A DNA stretch of 30,467 nucleotides from a virus (IMGVR_UViG_3300042981_000030:1-30467); one strand, 5' to 3'. Shown: positions 22,005-28,361, numbered from the stretch's first letter. Notes: a model not told the origin generated them from the sequence alone. Made by a program: numbers and translations.

Positions 22005-22117
22005 GTGCCAAGGAGTTAAATGGATTGCTCCCCTTAACTCTTGAGCAAGTTAAGGTTTAATTAAACTCTTCACGGAGAGTTCTTAACTTGTGGTAGGTTC
22101 AAATCCTGCTTGGCACA
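22005..22117 (+). tRNA. Atypical tRNA-like RNA (about 113 nt), identity uncertain
   Basis: GTGCCAA (22005-22011) pairs perfectly with TTGGCAC (22110-22116), followed by discriminator A. Directly before the 3' strand is a canonical T arm, GTAGG-TTCAAAT-CCTGC (22093-22109). A D-arm-like hairpin GGAG...CTCC with GG in its loop spans 22012-22031, but the usual T8 is missing. The centre can form CCTTAACT/AGTTAAGG (22032-22039 / 22048-22055) with an 8-base loop containing CTTGAG, and a separate hairpin AACTCT-N6-AGAGTT (about 22065-22082) like a long variable arm. If the loop is an anticodon loop, TGA (Ser) is the best reading and GAG (Leu) the next. The total is longer than a normal tRNA and no CCA end is encoded. 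Confidence 0.5.
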
Positions 22118-22143
22118 TTTAACGTAAACAGAGGAAATGAATC

Positions 22144-22236
22144 ATGCTTTGCGAACAATGTAAAGTCAGAGTTGCACGCAAGGTGCGAGTTAGCGGTATC
22201 GTACATTGGTACTGTTACCACTGCTGGAGAAAGTGA
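22144..22236 (+). CDS. 30-residue zinc-ribbon microprotein
   Basis: ATG 22144 follows GAGGAAATGA. The product has two Cys pairs (CEQC at 3-6 and CYHC at about 24-27) separated by a basic strand-like stretch (KVRVARKVRVSGIVHWY), which is a minimal zinc knuckle or ribbon. It stops one base before the next ATG, whose ribosome site (GGAGAAAG) lies in its last codons, so coupling is likely. It could bind RNA or DNA. Confidence 0.55.
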   Translation: MLCEQCKVRVARKVRVSGIVHWYCYHCWRK

Positions 22237-22237
22237 A

Positions 22238-22429
22238 ATGTCTAAAATCATTGTTGTACACGATGCTCATGGACCTAATCGTAAGGTCTTAAGTGAGCAT
22301 GACAACGTGAAAGATGCAATCGAAAACCGTAAGGTGTTAGTAACGAAAGGCTGGCATCATTCAGAATTGGAGATTGCCAATGCTAATCCGATGGAAACCG
22401 GAAACGAAAAGGGAGAAGCAAGTCGTTAA
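22238..22429 (+). CDS. Hypothetical early protein, 63 residues
   Basis: ATG 22238 has GGAG eight bases upstream and is chosen over an upstream in-frame TTG. The protein begins MSKIIVVHDAHGPNRKVLSE and is mixed alpha/beta and charged. Its end overlaps the next gene in another frame by 50 bases. No family is recognised. Confidence 0.6.
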   Translation: MSKIIVVHDAHGPNRKVLSEHDNVKDAIENRKVLVTKGWHHSELEIANANPMETGNEKGEASR

Positions 22430-22562
22430 ACAGTTTGGTGATCTTTGGATATTGTCTGGTAAGCCTATGAATGGTAAAGTAATGATTACTTCTAGCTTTC
22501 TGCGCCCAGACTATGACATTCGATGGATTAATGAAAGTCAGATAGTCGAGCGTATTGAATGA
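22380..22562 (+). CDS. Hypothetical early protein, 60 residues
   Basis: I choose ATG 22380 with GGAG seven bases upstream, inside the preceding gene. The protein starts MLIRWKPETKREKQVVKQFG and continues with strands (LWILSGKPMNGKVMITSSFL), ending IRWINESQIVERIE. The long overlap suggests the true start could be later, but no better start with a ribosome site is visible. It overlaps the next gene by four bases (ATGA). Confidence 0.5.
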   Translation: MLIRWKPETKREKQVVKQFGDLWILSGKPMNGKVMITSSFLRPDYDIRWINESQIVERIE

Positions 22563-22774
22563 AAGTCTACATCGTTTCTCGGGGCTATAAGTACGAAGGT
22601 AGTTGCGTCGAAAGCGTCTTTGCTTCGTTAGAAGCTGCTTGTAAACAATATAGCCTTGATCCTACGCTTTATGATCTAAACAAAAACGAAAGCGGTTATT
22701 GGATCTTGAATTTAGATGATGTTTCTGGTGATGGACCTTACCTAACTATAAGTGAGCACGAAGTCAATGCTTGA
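22559..22774 (+). CDS. Hypothetical early protein, 71 residues
   Basis: ATG 22559 overlaps the preceding stop (ATGA). The protein (MKVYIVSRGYKYEGSCVESV, FASLEAACKQYSLDP...) looks like a compact alpha/beta fold with an N-terminal strand, a helix and a later Trp strand (GYWILNLDDVSG). Similar short folds occur in many phage early proteins of unknown role. Its end overlaps the next short frame by eight bases. Confidence 0.65.
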   Translation: MKVYIVSRGYKYEGSCVESVFASLEAACKQYSLDPTLYDLNKNESGYWILNLDDVSGDGPYLTISEHEVNA

Positions 22775-22922
22775 AGCCATCGAAGCATTAGTAAATACAA
22801 AATGGCTACGCACTGTGGAAAAGCGGGGAGTTTTCCACATAGCCCTATCCCGACCCCTTTATATCGGAATACTGCTGAAATTGGGGCTAATTTGGGACAA
22901 TCAGACTAACCGAAACTCTTGA
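22767..22922 (+). CDS. Possible 51-residue protein whose stop lies in promoter P6
   Basis: ATG 22767 overlaps the preceding gene, and the frame runs to TGA at 22920-22922. That stop is inside the -35 box of promoter P6 in the same TCT-TGA-CA arrangement seen at promoters P5 and P8, which supports the frame. The protein (MLEAIEALVNTKWLRTVEKR, GVFHIALSRPLYIGILLKLG) has an amphipathic start and a hydrophobic stretch. An inverted repeat at 22814-22839 lies within it. The ribosome site is weak. Confidence 0.4.
   Translation: MLEAIEALVNTKWLRTVEKRGVFHIALSRPLYIGILLKLGLIWDNQTNRNS
22814..22839. repeat. Perfect 9-bp inverted repeat TGTGGAAAA / TTTTCCACA
   Basis: TGTGGAAAA (22814-22822) and TTTTCCACA (22831-22839) are exact complements with an 8-base spacer. 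Both words also occur singly around the candidate origin (for example 21503 and 21659). It may be a DnaA-like or initiator binding site, or an RNA hairpin at the end of the P5 unit; no T-run follows, so it is not a standard terminator. Confidence 0.55.
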
Positions 22923-22947
22923 CAAAGGCACCCGATCATGTTATCTT
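22919..22947 (+). promoter_or_regulatory. Promoter P6, TTGACA-N17-TATCTT with extended -10
   Basis: TTGACA (22919-22924) and TATCTT (22942-22947) are separated by 17 bases, with TG one base before the -10 box. It drives the gene at 23010 and the structured RNA after it. Confidence 0.7.
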
Positions 22948-23009
22948 ATGTTCTGTGGGGATGGGATGGGTAACGTAACTAATCATTCACTAACAACGAG
23001 GGTAAGCAA

Positions 23010-23420
23010 ATGAAGTTCGGCAAGGTTAAGAAGAAGGTAACGCATGAGAAGTATGGTGAGCGTGAGATTACCTTCCTTGTTCCGCAGACTGAAAGTGTCG
23101 AAGAGCTGACGCAGTTTTACGGTAGTGCGGCGGAACATGTTTCACGCAATAACAAGTTGATTGGCCGTAGCGCACCACAGTCTAGCTTGCTCCGTCTCGG
23201 CAAGTCCAGTGCTGCAACGCTGGAAGATTTCGAAAAGGAAATTGCTGACGAAATCGAAAAGACTAAGCAGTACAAGCCTGAAACTACTGGCGGAATGAGC
23301 CGTGCAACTAAGGCTGAGAACGCTGATAAGATTCTGGCCCTTGCTACTGAGGATAAGGAACAGTTCCTTAAGATGACTCCTGAGCAGATTCTTGCAATGC
23401 TTCAGGGTAGCGCGGCGTAA
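23010..23420 (+). CDS. Hypothetical early protein, 136 residues
   Basis: ATG 23010 has GAGGG about 9 bases upstream. The protein starts with a basic strand region (MKFGKVKKKVTHEKYGEREI), then helices (SVEELTQFYGSAAEHVSRNN), a central loop and a second charged helix (LEDFEKEIADEIEKTKQYKP). It ends with a helical pair rich in Glu, Lys and Met (DKEQFLKMTPEQILAMLQGS). There is no membrane segment. It is the only gene in a short unit between promoter P6 and the terminator at 23544, so it is probably abundant. I recognise no family. Confidence 0.75.
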   Translation: MKFGKVKKKVTHEKYGEREITFLVPQTESVEELTQFYGSAAEHVSRNNKLIGRSAPQSSLLRLGKSSAATLEDFEKEIADEIEKTKQYKPETTGGMSRATKAENADKILALATEDKEQFLKMTPEQILAMLQGSAA

Positions 23421-23422
23421 GA

Positions 23423-23536
23423 GTAGCATTGCACGGTGAGGGCATTAAGAGTGATACTAGACTAGCTTAATGCCTGAAAGTCGCCAAGTGTCTAGCTTGT
23501 ATGGGCGGGTTTCCGTCCGCGACTGTGCAATGCTAC
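23423..23536 (+). ncRNA. Structured RNA: 12-bp closing helix, two hairpins, possible pseudoknot
   Basis: Starting three bases after the preceding stop, GTAGCATTGCAC (23423-23434) pairs perfectly with GTGCAATGCTAC (23525-23536). Inside, GGCATTAAG (23441-23449) pairs perfectly with CTTAATGCC (23466-23474) around a 16-base loop. GCGGGT-TTCC-GTCCGC (23505-23520) forms a second hairpin with two G-T pairs. CTAGAC in the first loop (23457-23462) is complementary to GTCTAG (23490-23495) in the strand between the hairpins, giving a possible 6-bp pseudoknot. An intrinsic terminator follows at once. No frame of note fits. This looks like a compact folded RNA released from, or attached to, the mRNA of the gene at 23010. 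Confidence 0.65.
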
Positions 23537-23543
23537 ACCTAAG

Positions 23544-23575
23544 GGCTAGTAGGGTCAAACCTACTAGCCTTTTTT
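23544..23575 (+). terminator. Intrinsic terminator
   Basis: GGCTAGTAGG (23544-23553), loop GTCAAA and CCTACTAGCC (23560-23569) form a perfect 10-bp hairpin followed by six T (23570-23575). It ends the unit starting at promoter P6 and separates it from promoter P7. Confidence 0.92.
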
Positions 23576-23621
23576 CTGACTAAGTTACAAGCTTTAGTTA
23601 CTAAAGCTTCTATTAGAAAAC

Positions 23622-23650
23622 TTGACAAACGGACCCGATTGTGTTATATT
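23622..23650 (+). promoter_or_regulatory. Promoter P7, TTGACA-N17-TATATT with extended -10
   Basis: TTGACA (23622-23627) and TATATT (23645-23650) are 17 bases apart, with TG one base before the -10 box. The spacer shares CGGACCCGAT-type sequence with P6. It should drive the long operon from 23688 to about 29165. Confidence 0.75.
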
Positions 23651-23687
23651 GGGTTTCGTGGCGGTTTCCTCTAAAGGTGAAAAGCAA

Positions 23688-24200
23688 ATGGCCCTTTTAA
23701 ACATGACTTCCGAACAATCCAAAGCTGTCAAGGATTGGATACATAAGGAATATGGAAGGAAGGCAGGGCTATTTCCTTATGAGTATGACGTGCAATATGA
23801 TGATGCAATGAAGAATGAAATAGAAATTAAATGTGGCAAGGTGATTCTTATATTAATTAAGTATCCACCTTGGCATGAAGAGTTTAAGCCTACATTGCGT
23901 CGAGTGTTTAGTCGGATTGACCTGCGCGAATTTCTTAGAAGTCAAGCGCTTGTTAAGTATGATCCAGAAGTAGCACGTTGGCGATCATTGAAGATGAATA
24001 GAATTGCCGACGATATTATTAAGCATGAAGATAAAACGTTTGGCGGAAAGAAGCTGAATAAGTACACTGTCCGCTATGTTACTGAGCTTGAAGTTGTAGA
24101 TAATAAAACGAAAGCAAGAGTTGCAGTTAAGCTAGATGGCAATGCGTTCACTGCGCTAGACAAGGCGCTTAAGATTCTCTATGGAGCTAAATCAGTATGA
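23688..24200 (+). CDS. Hypothetical protein upstream of SNF2 helicase, 170 residues
   Basis: I choose ATG 23688; an upstream in-frame start at 23622 would lie in promoter P7. AAAGGTGAAAAG precedes it. The protein is charged alpha/beta: MALLNMTSEQSKAVKDWIHK, a strand pair (EIEIKCGKVILILIKYPPWH), helices (RRVFSRIDLREFLRSQALVK), and a basic C-terminal part (KKLNKYTVRYVTELEVVDNK). It overlaps the helicase gene by four bases (ATGA), so the two may act together in DNA replication or repair. No family is recognised. Confidence 0.7.
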   Translation: MALLNMTSEQSKAVKDWIHKEYGRKAGLFPYEYDVQYDDAMKNEIEIKCGKVILILIKYPPWHEEFKPTLRRVFSRIDLREFLRSQALVKYDPEVARWRSLKMNRIADDIIKHEDKTFGGKKLNKYTVRYVTELEVVDNKTKARVAVKLDGNAFTALDKALKILYGAKSV

Positions 24201-26356
24201 CTAATCCAGCAATGAATGACGACGAGCTTGAGAGAGAGCTTGAACGGAAGCTTGCTGAGATTAGAGAACGTAAGCAAGCCAGAGAAACTTATCTTTATGA
24301 TTGGCAGTTAGCAATCGAAGAGAATGAACGTAGGCGCATTAAGCCTTGCATGATTAGTAATATTGAAATCATTAACGATGTTCTTTACTTTTCAGCAAGC
24401 GAAAGTCGTGCGGATGTTAACCTAACAATTAGAAATCACAAGACTACAAAGTTTAATTATCTCGACAACAAGTGGAGTGTAGACGTTCCTGAATGGTTGC
24501 CTTTGGCTGAAAAGCTTAAGCAATTGCCGTCCGTTTATCTCAAGTATGGTGAGCTAAACGAAAAAGGTATTAAGGCTTGGAAAGCTTCAGCACCATTTGA
24601 GATTAAACTACACAAGAATTATTTTGAAGTCAAGCTGGGACCGAAGGCTAATGCTTATCTAATTCGCGTTATCCCCGGCACCACATATGACAGTCGCAGA
24701 CTTCTGTATCTTGTTCCATTAACAGAAGGCTGGCGTTTGCCTAGCGCATTAAAGGAAGTTGAAGGTGTAATCTATAGTGAAGAAGCACAAGCCTATATCA
24801 ATGATGCGTTAACAAAGCGTGCCAAACTTGACGAGATTGCTACTAAGACTGAGCCAGCAGAGCATATAGAGTTAAATGGCTACAAGCTTAGAGATTTTCA
24901 GTCAATAGCTGTAGAGTTTGCAGAAGCAGCACAGACTCGAATGATTAATGCTCTTGAAATGGGATTGGGTAAGACCCCATGCACTATTGCAGTAATGGAG
25001 AGACTTGCAGAACGTGGTGAGGGTAGTAAGTTTCTAATCATTCCGCCCGCAAGTCTTATTCCCAATTGGGTACGCCAAGTTAAGCAGTTCACTGGCTTCC
25101 GTGCCTATGTGCTAAATGGTAGCGTACCTAATAACTATGACATTGCTCAAGTCCTTGCAGGCAAGCATCGTTATTACATCATTAATTACGATTGCCTTAG
25201 TGAGATTACTAAGATTCCTGCCAAGACAGAAATTGACAAGGCAACAGGCTTAAAGGTAGAAACTCCTGCCACTACCCGTCAAATGTGGGTAGAAATTCTA
25301 AACGCAGGAAACTTTGATGCCATTGCAGTAGATGAAGCGCATTACATTAAGAACGTGGGCTCGAATAGATCGAGAGCAGTTCGTGACCTAGTTTCTCCGC
25401 GTTGGATGTTGCTTACTGGTACTCCATTGCTTAACCGTCCTAGCGAGCTGTGGCCTCTTATTAAGGTACTAGACCCTGACTCGGCAGGCGCTTATGAGTC
25501 ATTCGTAAATCACTATACAATTGACGGTAAGCGAGCTAGGAATGTAGATGAATTGAGGGAGATACTCAAGCCTCTTATGTTCCGTAAGGTTAAGAAGGAT
25601 GTGCTTAAAGAGTTGCCGCCTATTAACCGAATTACTCGCGAATATACATTGTCATCCAAAGCGCAGGCACAATACAACAAGGTTGTTGAAGGTCTTTGGA
25701 GTGATGTAGATAAGTGGGATGGCAGCACGGACAACACTACAGTAATCACTAGTATCCTAGCACAGTTACTTAAGATGAAACAAGTCTGTGCGTGGGACAA
25801 GGTGGATTATATTGTAGAGCTTGCAAATGAATTATATGAAGAGTCAACAGATACACACAGGAAGGTACTGATCTTCTCACAATTCGTCAATAGCCCGGAA
25901 GTAGTTAAAGCTATTAGCGACAAGCTTAACGTAACTTCTAAGGCTACTGGTTCACCGAACGAAGCTATTTGGTTTAGCGGTGAAATGGATGTAATGAAGA
26001 GACAGCTTATTGTTAATGAGTTCCAAGCTAATGATAACCTACACTTCCTAGTTGCTGGAATTAAATCAGCTAGGGAAGGATTGGATATTACAGCAGCGGG
26101 AAGTGTAATCTTTGCCGATCTTGATTGGACTCCAGCAAATCATCATCAAGCAGAAGCAAGAGCATATGGGCGGTTGAACGATTTGCATAGCGTTAACTCT
26201 TACTATGTAGTAAGTGAGAATACAATCGAAGAAGATATTATGGGACTATTGCAAGCTAAGCTTGAGTTGTTCAATGAGATTGTTGAAGGCGCAGAAGCAA
26301 GTCGCGATAGTTCAATCGTAATGGAGCTTATTAAGTCACTTAAGGAGAGACGTTAA
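24197..26356 (+). CDS. SNF2-family DEAH helicase/translocase
   Basis: The 719-residue protein has an N-terminal domain (about 1-220) that is helical at first and then beta-rich, partly like the HARP-type region of SMARCAL1-like enzymes. The helicase core follows: Q-motif-like GYKLRDFQ (229-236), Walker A EMGLGKT (254-260), DEAH (379-382), TGTP (407-410), then a second RecA lobe with KVLIFSQF (about 556-563), GLDIT (about 628-632) and QAEARAYGR (651-659). SNF2 motors use ATP to move on double-stranded DNA. In phages, lone SNF2 proteins are thought to assist replication, recombination or fork remodelling. No nuclease domain is fused. The start overlaps the preceding stop (ATGA). Confidence 0.9.
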   Translation: MTNPAMNDDELERELERKLAEIRERKQARETYLYDWQLAIEENERRRIKPCMISNIEIINDVLYFSASESRADVNLTIRNHKTTKFNYLDNKWSVDVPEWLPLAEKLKQLPSVYLKYGELNEKGIKAWKASAPFEIKLHKNYFEVKLGPKANAYLIRVIPGTTYDSRRLLYLVPLTEGWRLPSALKEVEGVIYSEEAQAYINDALTKRAKLDEIATKTEPAEHIELNGYKLRDFQSIAVEFAEAAQTRMINALEMGLGKTPCTIAVMERLAERGEGSKFLIIPPASLIPNWVRQVKQFTGFRAYVLNGSVPNNYDIAQVLAGKHRYYIINYDCLSEITKIPAKTEIDKATGLKVETPATTRQMWVEILNAGNFDAIAVDEAHYIKNVGSNRSRAVRDLVSPRWMLLTGTPLLNRPSELWPLIKVLDPDSAGAYESFVNHYTIDGKRARNVDELREILKPLMFRKVKKDVLKELPPINRITREYTLSSKAQAQYNKVVEGLWSDVDKWDGSTDNTTVITSILAQLLKMKQVCAWDKVDYIVELANELYEESTDTHRKVLIFSQFVNSPEVVKAISDKLNVTSKATGSPNEAIWFSGEMDVMKRQLIVNEFQANDNLHFLVAGIKSAREGLDITAAGSVIFADLDWTPANHHQAEARAYGRLNDLHSVNSYYVVSENTIEEDIMGLLQAKLELFNEIVEGAEASRDSSIVMELIKSLKERR

Positions 26357-26547
26357 TGCTCAAACCCGGTCAATGTTGCTATCACATAGGTAAGGTTGGC
26401 AGCACAAATGATAGTGACTTCTGCCGTAGGCGCACAGACTATTATTACGAAACAGATGATGATGGTAATAAAGTAAGAAAGTATGACTCTTTCTGTTTCA
26501 TGCACACTCCTAGCTCGGATGAAGATATGGAGATCGAACCCGAATGA
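26356..26547 (+). CDS. Small Cys/His-containing protein
   Basis: ATG 26356 shares one base with the helicase stop (TAATG). The 63-residue protein has CCYH at 7-10, another Cys (FCRRR, about 22-26) and FCFMH (about 46-50), which could bind one zinc ion. It ends in an acidic tail (SSDEDMEIEPE). A helicase cofactor is possible, but only position suggests it. Confidence 0.6.
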   Translation: MLKPGQCCYHIGKVGSTNDSDFCRRRTDYYYETDDDGNKVRKYDSFCFMHTPSSDEDMEIEPE

Positions 26548-26777
26548 AAACAATTACGCTTATAATTGACGAAACAGAAGCCAACGAAGATTTGATTAAA
26601 GCTTTTGAAGGTAAGAAGATCGTTGGCTCTGTCGGTTGTGCAGAGCATGATGCTCACGTCCTAGTTATTGCACATGAATCAGTAACAAGTGCTGCCTGTA
26701 TCCTTAGTTCGCTTAACGCTCTAGCTAATATTGTCGTTAGCAGCTTTATACGGATGGATGTGCAACATGAGAATTAG
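26544..26777 (+). CDS. Hypothetical protein, 77 residues
   Basis: ATG 26544 overlaps the preceding stop (ATGA). The protein is a likely alpha/beta fold: strand MKTITLIID, helix EANEDLIKAFEG, strand KKIVGSVGCAEHDAHVLVIA, and a hydrophobic helix (AACILSSLNALANIVVSSFI). No family is recognised. Confidence 0.6.
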   Translation: MKTITLIIDETEANEDLIKAFEGKKIVGSVGCAEHDAHVLVIAHESVTSAACILSSLNALANIVVSSFIRMDVQHEN

Positions 26778-26818
26778 AGCAATCGTACAGTGTGGATACC
26801 CAAAAACGAGGAAGTAAA

Positions 26819-26965
26819 ATGAGCAAAGCTGAAGTTAAATGGATTAGCTGTCGAAAGTGCGGCGCTGACCTCATTAAGGATGAAGATAAAGTTTGCTTTG
26901 CTTGTGGTACGCCAGTAGAAGGGAGGCGTAAAGACAATGATTATGACGACAAAGAGAACGATTAA
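26819..26965 (+). CDS. 48-residue zinc-ribbon protein
   Basis: ATG 26819 has GAGGAAG upstream. The protein has CRKCG (about 10-14) and CFACG (about 26-30), a standard zinc ribbon with a charged middle, then an acidic, polar tail. It overlaps the next gene by 29 bases in another frame. Such ribbons often bind RNA polymerase or nucleic acid. Confidence 0.65.
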   Translation: MSKAEVKWISCRKCGADLIKDEDKVCFACGTPVEGRRKDNDYDDKEND

Positions 26966-27296
26966 ATGTTATTTTTGTGGACAATCTTACGAAGTTATAG
27001 TAGACTTTAGTGTAGCCACTAAACGAAACGAATATAATAAACTTATAGGTCATAACGATTTAACTTGCCCTCATTGTCAAGCACAACCTACTGGTCAACG
27101 TTACACTCTAGTAATCGAGCAACTAATGTGTGAGATTAATCCTAAGCATACTAAGATCTTTCGCTTGGAGTTCTTCACCAGCAATAGTAGCATGACTGAG
27201 GAAGAGTTTGAGGCTATTGTACTAGAACATGCACTGACAATGGAACAGTCAGCTAACAGCGATATGCGTATTCGCTGTCACATTCATGATGCGTGA
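26937..27296 (+). CDS. Zinc-ribbon protein A, 119 residues
   Basis: ATG 26937 (or the second ATG at 26943) follows GGGAGG. CYFCGQSYEVIVDFS near the N-terminus and LTCPHCQA (about 45-52) form a zinc ribbon. The layout (Cys pair, SYEV strand, spacer, CPHC) is shared with the gene at 27629, so the two look paralogous. The C-terminal half is helical and acidic (MTEEEFEAIVLEHALTMEQS). The role is unknown. Confidence 0.7.
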   Translation: MIMTTKRTIKCYFCGQSYEVIVDFSVATKRNEYNKLIGHNDLTCPHCQAQPTGQRYTLVIEQLMCEINPKHTKIFRLEFFTSNSSMTEEEFEAIVLEHALTMEQSANSDMRIRCHIHDA

Positions 27297-27314
27297 CTGG
27301 ATAAAGGGATTCAT

Positions 27315-27653
27315 ATGGCTATTAATCGTGTTCCTGCTGATTCTGATAACAAGCTAATCTACGAAAAAACTAGACTTGAAGAGTTAAGCTTTGTCATGCA
27401 GGAACAGCCAATGACTTTTCTTAGGCAAGAGGATAGAAAGTCTATTGAACGTTATCATAAAGAACACGAAGACCCCGGTTCATTCCTCAAAGCTTGTCTT
27501 GAAAATGATCTTATCTCAGCTATGCGTCTTGCTGATACATATCATGCAGTAACTATCTTTCCAATCATGGCATTTATCTATAACTTTCTGCCCATGAATT
27601 GTTATGGAAGTAAGGAGAAGGTAATCGCATGGCTACAGCAACGAGGGAAGTGA
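27315..27653 (+). CDS. Hypothetical protein, 112 residues
   Basis: ATG 27315 follows AAAGGG. The protein is helical and charged (EKTRLEELSFVMQEQPMTFL, RQEDRKSIERYHKEHEDPGS), with a hydrophobic C-terminal helix (VTIFPIMAFIYNFLP). It overlaps the next gene by 25 bases. No family is recognised. Confidence 0.65.
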   Translation: MAINRVPADSDNKLIYEKTRLEELSFVMQEQPMTFLRQEDRKSIERYHKEHEDPGSFLKACLENDLISAMRLADTYHAVTIFPIMAFIYNFLPMNCYGSKEKVIAWLQQRGK

Positions 27654-27874
27654 ATTGCGTAAACTGTTTCGAGTCTTATGAAGTTGAAGTAAATTACACA
27701 GTTGAAGATGACACTAATCCAATTGATCCATTTCAACGTAAGAAAATGTTCGTTGTAGTTTGGGAAGTTATACCTACTACTTGCCCGCATTGTCACTATG
27801 AGTCAGGCGAAGCGTTTGAAAAGCAATTGGAAGAAGAAATTAAAGAGGATATAATTAAAGATGCCCAAAACTAA
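27629..27874 (+). CDS. Zinc-ribbon protein B, 81 residues
   Basis: ATG 27629 has AAGGAGAAGG upstream. CVNCFESYEVEVNYTV and TTCPHCHYESG give the same zinc-ribbon plan as the gene at 26937 (C-x2-C, SYEV strand, C-P-H-C). The acidic helix at its end (EKQLEEEIKEDIIKDAQN) overlaps the next gene by 14 bases. It is probably a duplicate of protein A that diverged. Confidence 0.7.
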   Translation: MATATREVNCVNCFESYEVEVNYTVEDDTNPIDPFQRKKMFVVVWEVIPTTCPHCHYESGEAFEKQLEEEIKEDIIKDAQN

Positions 27875-28130
27875 ACACTGGACACAAACTCCAGAAGGCA
27901 AGCGCAAGCAAAGCTTGCGTATGAAGCGAGCATGGAAGGCTAAGAAAAAAGCTAATCGAAAGGAAATTAATCATGGAACAAGCAGCCCGCAAGTATTATA
28001 CATCTTCGGAAGGGTCGAAGGATTCATTGAAGCTTTCGCGGAAGGCTCAGGTATATCTAAGCGAGAGCTTACCGAAAGGGTGGGCGAGTTACTTCTTGCC
28101 AAGGCGCGCAGGGAAGTATTGGGGGCTTAG
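27861..28130 (+). CDS. Basic protein, possibly DNA-binding, 89 residues
   Basis: ATG 27861 lies in the end of the preceding gene. The first 35 residues are very basic (KTKHWTQTPEGKRKQSLRMK, RAWKAKKKANRK). TPEGK-K followed by a basic helix occurs in many phage and bacterial DNA-associated proteins. The rest is a helical part (VEGFIEAFAEGSGISKRELT, ERVGELLLAKARREVL). It overlaps the zinc-finger frame at 27973 by 158 bases, so one or both may be genuine. Confidence 0.55.
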   Translation: MPKTKHWTQTPEGKRKQSLRMKRAWKAKKKANRKEINHGTSSPQVLYIFGRVEGFIEAFAEGSGISKRELTERVGELLLAKARREVLGA

Positions 28131-28242
28131 AATTGAATGTCCTGTATGTGGTGAACGTCCTACTAAACTCAAGCAGCACCAGCGTTGGCGTTGGCTTGCT
28201 GCACATCTAGCTACCCACAAGCCTAGGTTGCATAGTAAATGA
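27973..28242 (+). CDS. Possible zinc-finger protein overlapping the preceding gene
   Basis: ATG 27973 has AGGAAAT upstream. The C-terminal part has CPVCGERPTKLKQHQRWRWL, then AAHLATHKPRLH: two Cys and several His spaced as in a C2H2 finger. The N-terminal part (EQAARKYYTSSEGSKDSLKL) lies over the basic gene in another frame. The finger lies mostly outside the overlap, which favours a real gene, perhaps starting later than 27973. It is joined to the next tiny gene by ATGA. Confidence 0.55.
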   Translation: MEQAARKYYTSSEGSKDSLKLSRKAQVYLSESLPKGWASYFLPRRAGKYWGLRIECPVCGERPTKLKQHQRWRWLAAHLATHKPRLHSK

Positions 28243-28331
28243 CTATGAAGCCAAGAAGTAGTACGTTCATAGCAATCATAGTCTATCTAATTCTTACAAC
28301 ACTTTGGTATTTCTTTACGCCACTGACTTGA
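28239..28331 (+). CDS. 30-residue membrane peptide
   Basis: ATG 28239 overlaps the preceding stop (ATGA). The peptide is a single transmembrane helix (about 9-26: TFIAIIVYLILTTLWYFF) with a basic start (MTMKPRSS). Its tiny size leaves some doubt; coupling is the main support. Confidence 0.5.
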   Translation: MTMKPRSSTFIAIIVYLILTTLWYFFTPLT

Positions 28332-28361
28332 GGTGTAATTAGTATAACCTTGGAGCTAATC

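Noticed and set aside
22005-22117. tmRNA
   Set aside because: Far too short, without the conserved tmRNA 5' segment and without a tag-coding frame.
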